Shown here in pieces: positions 8,830-20,667 of a stretch of DNA of 64,000 bases (the stretch's first letter is position 1; each line of letters starts with the position of its first letter). The stretch covers positions 9,495,962-9,559,961 of the forward strand of contig NC_067208.1 in NCBI RefSeq assembly GCF_026262505.1. The letters are read 5' to 3'. The notes below the pieces were generated by a model that did not search any database, had not been told where the DNA came from, and saw only the letters and a list, made by a program, of their open reading frames with translations. The DNA comes from Trichomonas vaginalis G3. Its lineage: Eukaryota > Parabasalia > Trichomonadida > Trichomonadidae. The position numbers were made by a program, and so were the translations under genes.

Positions 8830-9790
8830 CACGTGGACCAAGCTTACTTTCTTCCTGACTGAGTTTTTTAACTCTTCTTTTCCTTCATTGCCCTCTGCTT
8901 CAAGTTGTTGCATCTTTGCCTCATGTTCACCTAGTATGTTGTAAATTTCCCATGTCCTTTTGCCTTTGGGCTCTGGTCGCCCATCTCAGGTACCCTATAT
9001 CCTAGAAAGAGTTTGTCATAGTTTGTATTTGAGTCTTCGCGTATTGTTTGCATGACTCTTTCCTGAGTTTCCGGTTCAAGCTCTTCAAACAGAGCCTGTC
9101 CATATGGAATAAGCTCGTTTCAAATATATGTTTTTGTAGCCATTCTGGTTTTCTTTCCATGTTACCAACTATATCTTTTGTGAATGGGAAAGCTTCTACC
9201 CAATCTTTCAGTCTTGCGTCGTTTATTTCTGTAGTTGGTTTATTTTTGTCAAGGAACATTTTTTTCAATACTAACATTTCATTTGGTACTGTCCATTTGA
9301 GTTTTCTTAAATATTCATCCCTTCTCGGTTCATTGTCTGCAAAGTAAGTTTTTATGACATTTTGTAAACTTTCGTTTGCAAGGTCATGTACAATAGGTTC
9401 TCTTCCTTCTCTATCCCTAACTTTCTTTCTAAACTCTTCACCAAATATACCATCTCTATGGTTCTGTGTAGTTCTTTGAGATAAATGTTCTAGAACGTCA
9501 GGTGTTATATTTCCATCAGCCATGTTCATTTCATACCGGTCCAAAATATCTGCATCTTTCATATCTTTCAATGGCATTAAAGCCGCGCTGAAAATACCAG
9601 CTACATCTGGTTCACCATTCACTTCCATTGCGTCTACAACTTCTTGGAATTGAGGTTGTAAGTTTATGAACCACCTATCTGGATTAGCTTTATGACCCCA
9701 TCTCATTGTAGTTCCATCGTCTGCAGAAACAAAAGTAGGTTTGTTTCCATCTTGGTTAGGTTCTGAATGAACTTTTAAACAATGTTTCAT
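8830..9790 (-). pseudogene. Unrecognised charged Polinton A protein
   Basis: The open stretch starts at ATG 9788-9790 (MKHCLKVHSEPNQDGNKPTF) and runs to 9002 (262 codons). Coding traces continue to about 8,830 (helical, acidic: GEHEAKMQQLEAEGNEGKEE). The product is hydrophilic and helical with many DR/DA pairs (LKDMKDADILDRYEMNMAD) and no membrane segment. It sits between the capsid gene and the disordered protein at 9,812, so a scaffolding or internal virion role is conceivable, but no family is recognised. Confidence 0.5.
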
Positions 9791-9811
9791 TTCTATATGT
9801 TTTCTTGAAAT

Positions 9812-11032
9812 TTAACCTTTTATTTCACCGAGTTCATCCGAAGATTGAACGTTAAATGCTCGTAAGTAAAAAGGGTTGTTGTATTTGTGTACATTTTTTT
9901 TCAGTTCTTCCATTCTATGCTGGATATTTTCATCTGATGTTGGAGTCTTTTGTATGTCGGCAAACATTTTTCGATATTCTTCTACTATGTCAGCCGAATT
10001 TTTTTTAGACTCTTGGAAATATTCCATATTCTCCGCATACTCTTGTTGAGGGTCAAGATTTTTCGGCTGTTCCAAATCTTCATCTAGTTCTGTGAAGTTA
10101 GTTTCCAAAGGAAGGACTTGTTCGTTTCCTTCAGGCTCTTCTAGCTGTTGTTGCTGAACTATTTCTTCCATGTCTGGTTGTATCTGAACTTCTTCCTGTG
10201 GAGTTTCTTGTACCTCATCTGCTGGCATTTCATATATTCCGAGACCGTTTTCAACAATTTCCCTATCTACGTCATCCGCATTCATAAGCTTTTGTTCTTT
10301 CGTTCCGTCTCTATTTTTTACGCGTTTCATGACGAAAGTTGAATTGTCATTTAGCTCTGACATCAAATATCTCGGAGTAAATTCATCCATGTCATTTGGA
10401 TGATATGCTATTAAATCATATCCCTTAGCGAGCTTGTATTTTCCAGGTTTGAGATTATATCCGTTTTGGTGCTGAGCCATAAAGCTAAATAGGTTCGGGT
10501 CAGTATTTCCATCCTTGAACTTTCTAATAGCTTCTTTATATCTGTCACTAAAGTCAACAGTATCTGGGAAACCACACTCTTCTTTAAGCATTTTTAAGAA
10601 TTCTTGGTTTCCTTGTTCTCTACTTCTTTTATGTCCTTGCTCTGTTTGTGGTTGTTGTTTGCAGGGTTTTGAACTGTTGGTTGCTGTGCTGGTTGTTGTG
10701 TTGGTTGTTGTGCTGGTTGTGGAGGTGGTTGTTGTGCTGGTTGTTGTGGCATGCCTGTGTCTGTGTCCATGTGACGATGTAAATGTTCTAGGTAGTCCTG
10801 GTGCAGGTGCTTCTCTTGGAGGGTTTGGTGGTATATAAGTTCCACCAGCTGGCACATATGTTCCATCTGCAGCGTAATGTCCTACCTGACTTTTCGTTTT
10901 TAAGAAAGCATTTACTAGGTCTGTTTTGGTCTGTTGTAACTCTTTTTCTTGACTTTCCACAACAGTTGCTCTAACGGCGTCATAGGCACTTTGAACTGCC
11001 TGTCTCGTTGCTGCATCTGTTATTTTCGTCAT
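9812..11032 (-). CDS. Low-complexity Polinton A protein, unrecognised
   Basis: About 407 codons from ATG 11030-11032 (MTKITDAATRQAVQSAYDAV), immediately inside the N gap. Order: helical N-terminus to about residue 60; Gly/Pro stretch (ADGTYVPAGGTYIPPNPP); a low-complexity run at roughly 90-130 coded by GTTGTGCTGGTT-type repeats; a middle domain (LKEECGFPDTVDFSDRYKEA) with a basic FVMKRVKNRDGTKEQK; then a Gln/Glu-rich acidic part (EEVQIQPDMEEIVQQQQLEE) and a charged helical end. A structural or scaffold role is possible from composition only. Confidence 0.5.
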   Translation of the reverse strand: MTKITDAATRQAVQSAYDAVRATVVESQEKELQQTKTDLVNAFLKTKSQVGHYAADGTYVPAGGTYIPPNPPREAPAPGLPRTFTSSHGHRHRHATTTSTTTTSTTSTTTNTTTSTATNSSKPCKQQPQTEQGHKRSREQGNQEFLKMLKEECGFPDTVDFSDRYKEAIRKFKDGNTDPNLFSFMAQHQNGYNLKPGKYKLAKGYDLIAYHPNDMDEFTPRYLMSELNDNSTFVMKRVKNRDGTKEQKLMNADDVDREIVENGLGIYEMPADEVQETPQEEVQIQPDMEEIVQQQQLEEPEGNEQVLPLETNFTELDEDLEQPKNLDPQQEYAENMEYFQESKKNSADIVEEYRKMFADIQKTPTSDENIQHRMEELKKNVHKYNNPFYLRAFNVQSSDELGEIKG

Positions 11033-11033
11033 A

Positions 11034-11058
11034 NNNNNNNNNNNNNNNNNNNNNNNNN
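11034..11058. other. Assembly gap (25 N)
   Basis: Run of 25 unknown bases at the 5' end of the preceding gene. The right boundary of Polinton A lies at or slightly beyond this gap; the next 110 bases (to about 11,165) are of similar composition but show no recognisable gene. Confidence 0.99.
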
Positions 11059-11165
11059 TCTCGTACAACTAGATTTAAAAGGAATTTCAGAACTTTTTTA
11101 CATACTTCCTAAATGGTTTTTCTTATCCAACTGTGTGCCAGTTATTATACTGAAAACTGTATAAA

Positions 11166-11927
11166 ACTTTATCGTTTTACTCTTGGGCATCTTTCGTATT
11201 CACTTTCCAAGTTTTTATAGTCTCAGTTTTGATTCTAGTCATTGTTCATATCATTAGCGTTTGAATAATTCACAGGGTTTCTATTCTTTTTCCATGATGT
11301 TTAAGAGTAATTCACGGATTTAATACTCTACGTTTACTATAGCTCCTACCTTAGTTTCAGGGTTTTTCTACAAAATTTAGGAATTTCCTCCTCTTTAATG
11401 TCATCTGGGTATGATTTCCATTTCATTATTTTCATTTCTTCTTCTCGTTTATGAGGTCTTGATCTATGACTCCATTGATATTCTGAAAATTAAATAGTCT
11501 TTATCATTATACTTTATAGCCTCATTAGCTTATTTTGGCTTTCAATTCATTTAATAATACATCTTCACTTTTTAAATTGAAGTTTAAACGCCCATTCAGG
11601 ATTTAAACAATGTTTAATTAATCGCGGGAAATATCTGACATCATTATATGAATAGCTTCTTTTATAAAGATAAATTAAACTAAATTATTTTATATAAATT
11701 AATGTTACTTGTTTAATGATTTATAAATAAATATATTTTTATGCATCGTCTAATATATAGATGTATGACAAAAAAAGGTCAGCAACAGCGCCGTCCTATC
11801 CACTAACTATGTTTTTAATATAAGAATTAGAATGATTTCATCATTGTTGTCATGCACTTAGCTGTTAAATGGCTGATGACATGCTAAAAGAATGCAAAAT
11901 TTCAAAATAATTGATATCAGATTCGAA
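11166..11927. other. AT-rich intergenic DNA, no gene seen
   Basis: No credible reading frame. The part from about 11,814 onward matches, in reverse, DNA upstream of the second beta-helix gene (about 48,000-48,110), so the duplication that gave the two genes included at least 240 bases of 5' flank. Confidence 0.6.
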
Positions 11928-11983
11928 ATGAATCGGCATTATTTGACATTCTCATCTTGGAAATGTCAAATAATGCGCTTCAT
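11928..11983. promoter_or_regulatory. Inverted repeat upstream of beta-helix gene 1
   Basis: ATGAATCGGCATTATTTGAC at the left is mirrored by GTCAAATAATGCGCTTCAT at the right around a 10-12 base loop. It lies 70-125 bases before the ATG at 12,053. The same inverted repeat, there perfect over 24 bases, stands at the same distance before the paralogue at 47,863. Either a conserved regulatory palindrome or a very small mobile element inherited by both. Confidence 0.7.
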
Positions 11984-12052
11984 TTTTTTTTGATGAAAAA
12001 CAAGTGAATTCATCACGATTTTCAGATAACAGTATCAAAACACACATCAACT

Positions 12053-13088
12053 ATGAATAATTTACACTTTGATCAATTAACTGATTATGTTTGGGAGCAC
12101 TTTTACGGTACACAACCTAATTCAAAACCAATTCAAGGTATAAAGTTTGTTGATTGTTGTTAGTGTCTCATGCGAAATCAACAGAATAATGGAATGCTTC
12201 TGTATATACTGTATATACATCACCATTACAACTAAGAGTGCCATTTCTTTTGAAAAATCAAACAATAAATTTCTTAACTCGTATTGTTCATTTACTAACT
12301 GCAGCAGTGATTCATATGGTGGATCTCTCTACTTTATTTGTGATAGTTCCATTGTCCAATACCGAACATGTGGCTACAAATCAAAAACAAACTCCTATGG
12401 GCATTCATTCATATGTTTCCTTATTTCTAAATCAAATAATAAAAATTATCTTTATGAAAGTTCTTTTTATGAATGCGGAAATTTAGAAAAATCTAATACA
12501 AATCATCTTCAATATGGAAATATTGGAGTTAAATCAATCAACACAAGTTTCTGTGAAGCAAACTTTGACTCAGGAATACGTCTATTTGAACCACCAAGTC
12601 AAAGTAACGTAACATATTCATCATTTTGTAACACAACATCAAATTATAGAATTTTAGAATTAGATTATGGTAACTATAATTTTAATTTTTGTAATGTTTT
12701 GAATAATGAACACATATATTCTACATATGGAACATTCTATGCAGATGGATCAACTGTTCATATTGAAAACTGTTCATTTCTTGGAAATTCAGGACCAGGA
12801 GTAGAATTTTATCAAAAAAGAATTTGTTCAATTACAGTTAAAGATTCTTTCTGTGACAGAATAGGTAAAACATATCAATCAATTATTACAAATAGTATTC
12901 ATAATACATATTCTATTCATAATTCTTTTCTCACTTTCATCATATCTGGTTGAAGCAGAGGTTTCTATTTTAGATTTAGCTATAAGAAGAATAATTACAC
13001 AAAATTGAAATTGGTTTTAATATTATTCATATCATTGTTCATTACTTTCTCTTTGTATTGCTTTAGTAAAAAAATAAACTTAATTTGA
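12053..13088 (+). pseudogene. Pmp-like right-handed beta-helix surface protein, copy 1, broken
   Basis: Host gene of the T. vaginalis Pmp/beta-helix surface type. ATG at 12,053 (MNNLHFDQLTDYVWEHFYGT) matches the start of the paralogue at 47,863. A frameshift near 12,140-12,170 moves the reading to the frame open from 12,147 to 12,953. That part carries repeated turns of the form F-x-x-C-S-S-x-x-x-GGS-x-Y-F, NCSFLGNSGPGVEF and similar. A TGA at 12,951-12,953, in a stretch where the paralogue has SYLCETEFPILD and hence probably after a second frameshift, separates it from a last segment in the same frame: a hydrophobic helix (LKLVLILFISLFITFSLYCF) and a short basic tail (SKKINLI), ending at 13,088. 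So the ancestor was a single-pass membrane protein with an outside beta-helix. Confidence 0.75.
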
Positions 13089-13600
13089 CTGAAACTCTCA
13101 GCCTACATTTGATGTTAAATATGAAAATTTAACATTAGAATTTGGTATGAACATATTAATGGTAGACTTCTCAGGAAAAATTAAAAGAATTAATAAAATA
13201 TTGAATTATGTTTTATTTCAAGGAGAATGAGGTATAGCTGATATGAATGCTCTAATTGCAGACGCATTTAAGCTTTCTAACTTTTTTAGAGCTCGAAAGT
13301 ATAAAAGTAGAAGAATTTTAGAAATAAGGAGGTTAAAAAGCGTAATCTCCTAGTGCACTCTTAAAGCAGAATGCAATATAGAGTTTCATATGCAAAGAGT
13401 GAAAAAACTAATGTGTGGGGAAAAATATGCCAAAGTTCCGCATTAAATTGTCTCTCTGTATTTTTCAGGAATAATTTTTATTTGTGTGAGGTAAATTTTA
13501 CCTTCAAAATATAGAGAGAATGTGTATAATTTCATACTTAACCATAAATAAACAAATATCTTTTTATTTAATAAACCATAAAAATATTTACACTTTTTTT
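13089..13600. other. Intergenic DNA, no gene seen
   Basis: AT-rich. Short open stretches only, none with recognisable protein character. Ends about where the C-terminal end of the minus-strand charged-protein remnant begins. Confidence 0.5.
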
Positions 13601-13625
13601 CCGCTCCACATCTTTCTCAGTTCCT

Positions 13626-15685
13626 TCATTTTTTAGCTTCTCTTTTTTGAGCTCGGACTGTATCCCAATGCATTTGTTTGGAGTCTTTAACACACACTGC
13701 TGGACTTATCGCTCGATGACGCGCTTCTTGTCTTGTAGTTTGTGTCGCTTCTGCTGTAACAATAACGGATTCTTTCAACTCGTTTAAGCAATACAGAGTA
13801 TTTCGAGTTTGGCTTAGAAATTGTTTTACTTTTTTCCTCTTCTTCTTTTCCTACGTTCTTTAATATCTTTTCGTTTTAACTTGACTTTGCTTCTCGTAAT
13901 TTCCCGGGAAATCTGGTTCGATCCTTGCAGCAACTTTGATTTCCTTTCCTAGTCGTTCATTCTTCTTCTTTCTGTTTAGCTCTGTCTGCTTCTTCTGCTT
14001 GTTGAAACAATCTTCTTGTCTGATCATTTTGATTTACGTATTGTGCTGCTTTTGTTGTTTGCTGGGATTCCATGAACGCCTTCTTATCTTTTTTCACTGC
14101 ATAATTTATACCTCCTTGGAATCAACATCATCTTCGTCAATAACACTCTTTTACGATCTTTCTCTTTTTGGAGGTGGAGAGGGACTTTTTTCACCGATTT
14201 CTCTTCTAATTTTTGTTCTCCCCTATTAACTTCTTGAGTTTTTCTTTCTTTGATTAAATCGATTCATCTGGTATTAATTAATATTTCTTCTTAGAACTTT
14301 GTTTGAGATGGCTCGCGTTTTTCTCTTCTGTCTTCCAACGCTTTTGACTTTAATGAAGGTTTGCTCTTCTTTAGGGAATCGGTGGTGATTTGCTTCTAAT
14401 GGCTTTGGTTTGTATTCTAATGGTTTACGTTTTCATCTGGTCATCTCGTGTTTTTGAACTGATCTTCTAATTGTTTCGAAATATCATTCATTCGTCTCAA
14501 ACTTTTTTTTGTCGTTGAAGTGATTCTTCTTTTCGTAACGCTTTCAATAAGTTCTCTGCTTTCATCTTTCATGAATTCTGTGATTTGATCTGGAATTGGT
14601 TCTTTTTTCATCTTCTTTTATGGACTGTTTTCTTTCGAGTTGTTTACTTAAATATTTTTTTCTTTCGCAGTTTGTTTTGTTTTGATCCGAAATTGCAAGA
14701 CTACTATTAATTTCATATAAACTACTTGCATTGGATAGTTTAATTGTTTGATGTGTCTGTTTTTGCAGAATTTTTGTTTTTCCTTTGTAATTGGTGTTGC
14801 CTTTTCATGAAGAGATCACCCATGTGTTTGAGTATTCGTTTGGAGATCAGTTGTACCTAATGTTAGATGTTGAGGTTTGTGGCAAAGAAGAATCGGTGTC
14901 ATCTACTAAATCAGTAAATTTTTTGTATTTTATTACTTTCTTTTTCTAAGGTTGATTGAAGAGTTCTGTAATAGTAACCGATTTCCTTTTTTTAGGGCTA
15001 ATTTATCTGTATCTGTTTTTGTTTTTTCTTGTGTTGATTCTAATTTGAAAGTCTGAAATGTCATTGATCATGGAATGATCGAATATCGGCCATTGTTGAT
15101 ATAGTAATCCTGTATTTTTTATTCTGTCTTTGTTGATTTTATGTGTTGTTATCAGTTGTCGAATTTTGAGATTTTCGAAGGATGATTCTCAATAGTCAGT
15201 AATTTTTGCTAGATGAATCCGATTTAGCTGACTGTGATTTTCTTACGATGCATGACGAATTCCTTTTCCAACTTTTTGTACTCCACAGGTCTATAAGTTG
15301 GATTCGAGTTGCATCTGATATCCGTATTTTATTTTGTTTTTAGATTTTTGGAAGATGATTCGAAGTCATCTGAAAAGGAAGATCGGCTAAATTTGCGCTA
15401 GCTTTCTAAATCGTTAAAATAATGTATATTTTTGCGATGATATTGTATTTGTATCTCTCTACTCTGCGAGCCTTCTCTACGTTGTGTGCTTAAATTATGC
15501 GATGTTGATATAAAATCTAAAATCTGTTTTTTAGTGCTTCTTTGCCAATTTCTTTCTGGGTCTGAAGTATTTAATGCGGTCTTTCCTTTCTTTGGTGGTT
15601 GCTGGCCATTGCGTGGTTTGGGAAGGCGGGTTGTTAAACCTACATGGCGTGAGTCGGAAGCATCCGAGTCGCATCGATTGATCAC
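13626..15685 (-). pseudogene. Decayed gene for a long charged protein, unrecognised
   Basis: Minus-strand coding traces over about 2 kb in changing frames. The 5' part (15,685 to 15,398; MINRCDSDASDSRHVGLTTR, then KTALNTSDPERNWQRSTKKQ) is Ser/Asp/Lys-rich. The middle contains helical Lys/Glu/Gln-rich stretches (KAAQYVNQNDQTRRLFQQAE near 14,020). The 3' end reads well in one frame to a TGA at 13,626-13,628 (SVIVTAEATQTTRQEARHRA, then HWDTVRAQKREAKK). Plus-strand frames here (Ser/Leu/Phe/Cys-rich, as at 13,936-14,229) are shadows. Looks like an old host gene remnant for a charged, perhaps coiled-coil nuclear protein; function unknown. Confidence 0.4.
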
Positions 15686-15719
15686 TTGAATGAGAAAGTT
15701 GATGGATCAGAAAAATCAC

Positions 15720-17242
15720 TAATCATATCCTTTTGGCTATCAAGGCTGTGTTTTCTTGGTAATTCCATTCCGGTTCATAAGTCGGGCGATGCATGTTGAT
15801 AAATAATATACGGCGATTTGTTGAAGATTAGTACTGAATTCGATGTTTTGGGCTGCTTATCTGGATGAAATTGGGTCTGTCTGGAACCATGACGATCAAG
15901 GCAAACTCATTCCAGGATTTGGAATAGTTTATTTTTTTAAACGTAAAGTTTAATTTACTAGATTATGCAAAAATAAGTATTTCAATTATATCTAGCCCAC
16001 AAAATGGGATATAATAGCATAATTAATGCGTCATTATATGATTTTTGTAATCGTTAAATACGTTGTCGTTATCGATTTTGTAATTTAATCGGTTATCGTT
16101 TTTTCTAAACGCTGCATTTTTTTGCTTATCGAGCTATTGAACATAAACATGTTGGCCCTTACCAGCAATTGAAAGACTATTTTTCATTAATAACAATTAC
16201 ATTTACTACCCGAGTTATTCACTCAATCAATGAAGTCGTATATAGTCTACTTCAATTTACATATTGGAAGTCCAATTTCACTTGGGCATTTTTAACTCAT
16301 TATAGAACATAACCAGTTGGAAATCGGCAAAATTATGCTTTAATTCCATACATTAAGAAAAAATTTAAAGGTTCTTCAAATAATAGCAAACTAATAGTTT
16401 AATTAGAGGTTTTACAAGTATGAGACCCAATCTACGTTTGATATAATCACATATAAATGTAGAAAACTGGTTTAAAATTAAATAGTTCAAAAGTTGAAAA
16501 CGATTTATGAAAAAATAACCGTGATGACAATTGTACTAAATTTGCTCTGTATTAAAGTATCGATGATAGAAAGAGGCAGTATTTTGAAAGGTATTTCAAA
16601 AATATTTAAAAGTCGGAGAAATTGTATTGTAATGTACTATAATTATGTACAAATTCCGATTCAATACTAATCTTCGTATTGAAAGTTGTTTTGAAGAAGG
16701 ATTATTCTCTAAATTCTGATCAGAATCTGTTAAAATCTAGAGTAATCGCTTTTGTACAACTTACAAAAAACTAAAAATGTAATAACCAATAGAATTGGCA
16801 TTTTCAACGTTTTTCAAAGTGAGAGAGTGTAAATTCTTTTTTTTATCACTATTAAGAGTTTTTAAAAATTTAATTATACTTAATTTATATGATTGAAATA
16901 TATGACACAAGTTAACTATGGAGAATAATCTTTCACCAATTTCAAATTTATTGAATTTTTCTATTCGAATTAAAAATTTTCCCCAAGAAGAAAAAATAAT
17001 TACGGAAATTAATATGTTAATACATAAAATATTTTATTGATTCAAAGAATTCAATTTTTCTTTGGATCAAAAAACTTGTGTAAAAGTTCGTATTTTAAGC
17101 TAAACTATACTTTTACGAAGCTGTTTTTATTTTTTTTTCAACCGGGGATTGTATAGAATTTATTCTTTCAAAATTTGAAATCGTTATTGTATATCACCGG
17201 ACATGATCAAATAGAGTTGCAATCTCTAATTATAGCCACATT
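15720..17242. other. AT-rich intergenic DNA, no gene seen
   Basis: No open frame with protein character on either strand and no repeat family recognised. Confidence 0.5.
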
Positions 17243-17281
17243 AAAAAAAAAAAAAAAAAAAAAACAAAAAAAAAAAAAAAA
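17243..17281. repeat. 39-base poly(A) tract followed by a GC-rich hairpin
   Basis: Thirty-nine bases of A with a single C. Directly after it is a short GC-rich stretch with the hairpin GGCAC-TTC-GTGCC at 17,297-17,309, unusual in this AT-rich surround. It stands about 135 bases before the decayed Polinton remnant. Confidence 0.8.
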
Positions 17282-17416
17282 GGTAGTGGGGCTCCAGGCA
17301 CTTCGTGCCCTCTAGGCCCTGAGATGTTTAGGAGAAAGAAGTTTTGAGGACATACATGATCTTTGAGTTTAGATATGAACAGATAGAATATGAGAGAGGT
17401 CTATAAACGAGAAGTG

Positions 17417-18554
17417 TCATATAAACATCTGTCATTTTACTCAGAATTTTACTCAGCAATTCAATAAAATATTTTTAAGGGTAGAAGGGTTACTAACCCC
17501 GTTTTTCTACCCATTTCTACCCATATGTCCTTACTGAAAAAAGTTTGTGTTCCATCTGTCAAAAAACGTTTTTTACTTCACTTAAAATGCACGTAAGTAG
17601 TAAGAATATACCGTAAGAGGAAAGAGCATTGAAACAATCCAAATAGTAAGACTGACACCCACAAAAAAGTTGCAAACAACAAATATGAATGAACCCACAA
17701 GTTGCAACAAATGTCAAGCAACCCTATGCTTTTAAACCCGAGTTCTTGGTGCACAGAGTGGAGGTTTAAGAGCGGCACTTTTAGCGAAATGGCAGGCTAT
17801 GGTGGAGGCTGCAGACGGAACCAGCCTATAACTCAAGTCAAATGAATTGAGTTCACTCAAAAATCAAATACAGATGTCAAAAAGTCAAACATAGACCATA
17901 CAGAAGCCAAATAAGTGAAACGAAAAGGAAACAGAATATGACAGAACACAAAGAAATCAATGAGTTAAACGTAGAGAAAAGAAGAAAGAAGAACAACTGA
18001 AAGAACTAAGTAATGAGAAATATGCGAAAAAAGTGTCAGAAAAGCAGCAAGAAGTAGCAAAAAATGGAACAAGATGTCAATAAAAATTGAAAAACCATAC
18101 TACTCGATATGAAAGTACATGGAAAAGATGCAGAGATAAAAACAAAAAGCCCTGAAGACATATATGGATATGCGATGAGTAAAAAAAAGAATTGAAGCAA
18201 TTGTAAAGGCAGAAACTTTTACAGGTTGCAAAACCAAACCGTACGTAATGAAACTTAGCACAAGAAAGTAAATAACGAACGCGGCTATGCAAAGGCATGA
18301 AAGCGCAGAATATACAAAAGCCAACAATGACTGCGTTTAGATGCCCAAGCCAACGCTAAAGCAGCCCAACTCATAGGGGTCGATAAGGAAAAATACAAGC
18401 GGATAAGATAGTTCAAATGAAGCTTTAACAAATGCTGATTTAAGAAACGCTTTCGAAGCTCTTCATATAAGGTGAAACAAGTGACGACTTCTCATCTGGA
18501 GAAAATGAGTCCTGAAGGTTTCGACAAAGAGTTAAAGGAAGTAGCACAAAATAT
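17417..18554 (+). mobile_element. Polinton remnant C (very decayed)
   Basis: Recognised by a copy of the iteron-palindrome module at 17,479-17,522, by the flanking TTACTCAGAATTTTACTCAG-type leader also seen in Polinton A (about 920 and 2,075), and by plus-strand Lys/Glu/Gln-rich coding traces from about 17,870 to 18,550 (for example EGFDKELKEVAQNMT just before the minisatellite). It is heavily broken and older than A or B. The 19-bp array begins directly inside it, so its right end is not visible. Confidence 0.5.
17479..17522 (-). promoter_or_regulatory. Iteron-palindrome module of Polinton remnant C
   Basis: On the minus strand: GGGTAGAAAT, GGGTAGAAAAAC plus G, palindrome GGGTTAGTAACCC, TTC, TACCC, then TTAAAAATATTTT. 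The order and the three-base spacing before the last half site equal those in Polintons A and B; the iteron distances differ by one or two bases. Confidence 0.65.
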
Positions 18555-20250
18555 GACGCAACAGTGTCTGACAGATGCAACAGTGTCTATGAGATGCAAC
18601 AGTGTCTATGAGATGCATCAGTGTCTATGAGATGCAACAGTGTCTGACAGATGCAACAGTGTCTATGAGATGCAACAGTGTCTATGAGATGCAACAGTGT
18701 CTGACAGATGCAACAGTGTCTATGAGATGCAACAGTGTCTGACAGATGCAACAGTGTCTATGAGATGCAACAGTGTCTATGAGATGCAACAGTGTCTGAC
18801 AGATGCAACAGTGTCTATGAGATGCAACAGTGTCTGAAAGATGCAACAGTGTCTGACAGATGCAACAGTGTCTGACAGATGCAACAGTGTCTGAAAGATG
18901 CAACAGTGTCTATGAGATGCAACAGTGTCTATGAGATGCAACAGTGTCTATGAAATTTAACAGTGTCTGACAGATGCAACAGTGTCTATGAGATGCATCA
19001 GTGTCTATGAGATGCAACAGTGTCTATGAGATGCAACAGTGTTTGAGAGATACAATAGTATCTAACAGAAGCAAAAGTAAGTGATAGATGCAACAGTGAC
19101 TTATAGATGCAACAGTGTCTATGAGATGCAACAGTGTCTGACAGATGCAACAGTGTCTATGAAATTTAACAGTGTCTGAGAGATGCAAGAGTGTCTGAGA
19201 GATACAATAGTATCTAACAGAAGCAAAAGTAAGTGATAGATGCAACAGTGTCTATGAGATGCAACAGTGTCTGAAAGATGCAACAGTATCTGAAAGATGC
19301 AACAGTGTCTGACAGATGCAACAGTGTCTATGAGATGCAACAGTGTCTGACAGATGCAACAGTGTCTATGAGATGCAACAGTGTCTGAAAGATGCAACAG
19401 TGTCTGACAGATGCAACAGTGTCTATGAGATACAATAGTATCTAACAGAAGCAAAAGTAAGTGATAGATGCAACAGTGTCTATGAGATGCAACAGTGTCT
19501 GACAGATGCACAGTGTCTGAAAGATGCAACAGTGTCTATGAAATGCAACAGTGTCTGAAAGATGCAACAGTGTCTGAAAGATACAATAGTATCTAACAGA
19601 AGCAAAAGTAAGTGATAGATGCAACAGTGTCTATGAGATGCAACAGTGTCTGAAAGATGCAACAGTGTCTGAAAGATGCAACAGTGTCTATGAGATGCAA
19701 CAGTGTCTGAAAGATGCAACAGTGTCTATGAGATGCAACAGTGTCTATGAGATGCAACAGTGTCTATGAGATGCAACAGTGTCTGAAAGATGCAACAGTG
19801 TCTGAAAGATGCAACAGTGTCTATGAGATGCAACAGTGTCTATGAGATGCAACAGTGTCTATGAGATGCAACAGTGTCTATGAGATGCAACAGTGTCTAT
19901 GAGATGCAACAGTGTCTATGAGATGCAACAGTGTCTATGAGATGCACAGTGTCTATGAGATGCATCAGTGTCTATGAAATTTAACAGTGTCTATGAGATG
20001 CAACAGTGTCTATGAGATGCAACAGTGTCTGAAAGATGCAACAGTGTCTATGAGATGCAACAGTGTCTATGAGATGCAACAGTGTCTGAAAGATGCAATA
20101 GTGTCTGACAGATGCAACAGTGTGTATGAGATGCAACAGTGTCTATGAAATTTAACAGTGTCTGACAGATGCAACAGTGTCTGACAGATGCAACAGTGTC
20201 TATGAGATGCAATATTATCTGTCACACATAACAATGTCTGACAGATATAT
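18555..20250. repeat. 19-bp minisatellite, left array
   Basis: About 88 head-to-tail units of 19 bases with the core GATGCAACAGTGTCT followed by ATGA, GACA or GAAA. Variant islands (AAATTTAACAGTGTC; ACAGAAGCAAAAGTAAGTGA) recur in fixed order. Because 19 is not a multiple of three, reading frames run through all three phases and give spurious Cys/His-rich peptides; none is a gene. It begins inside Polinton remnant C and is the inverted counterpart of the first part of the right array (27,029 on). Confidence 0.95.
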
Positions 20251-20667
20251 CTTTCTATGATTCTAACCCTAATTACATTTTTCGTAAAAAACTATATTTA
20301 AGATTTGCAATTAACACCCTTTTTCTCTTCCAATAATGCACAAAACCAAGATTTGACATCAGATTTAAAATCTCCATCAAGTCTGCTTTCCAAATCCGCT
20401 GTCAAAACTTGAATATCTCAATTAATTAATGATATTCAGATATTGCGAATAATCTTTAGGTAAAGAAGAAAATTTATGTTGTAAAATCATATAAAAATGT
20501 AGTTAGAGAGCAAAAATTATGTTTGAGTGGATCTCCATGTCGTAGTGGATCTAGATGTTTGAGTGGCTTCAGATGTATGAGTGGTTTTCAATGTCAGTGT
20601 GGATCAAGATGTCTGGGAATAAAAGTAAGTCGTAGGTTAATATAATATATTGATATTAATAGTTAAG

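Larger units (their letters stand above)
1..11032. mobile_element. Polinton/Maverick fossil A (partial, broken)
   Basis: Cluster of genes mostly on the minus strand with the hallmark set of a Polinton virion module: A32-like packaging ATPase, penton-like minor capsid protein, double jelly-roll-type major capsid protein, plus an SF3 (D5-like) helicase and several unrecognised genes. No integrase, DNA polymerase B or protease is visible, so the window holds only part of it; it runs off the left edge and its right end is near or just past the 25-N gap. It is clearly broken, with on the order of a dozen or more disruptions, though some genes are still open along their full length. That mix suggests moderate age. 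No terminal inverted repeat or target duplication can be defined here. Confidence 0.8.

Noticed and set aside
13936-14229. Plus-strand 97-codon Ser/Phe/Cys-rich frame
   Set aside because: Shadow of the Lys/Glu-rich minus-strand remnant.
17282-17330. Possible tRNA-like GC-rich stretch after the poly(A) tract
   Set aside because: Only a single short hairpin; no cloverleaf, no T-loop GTTCRA box.
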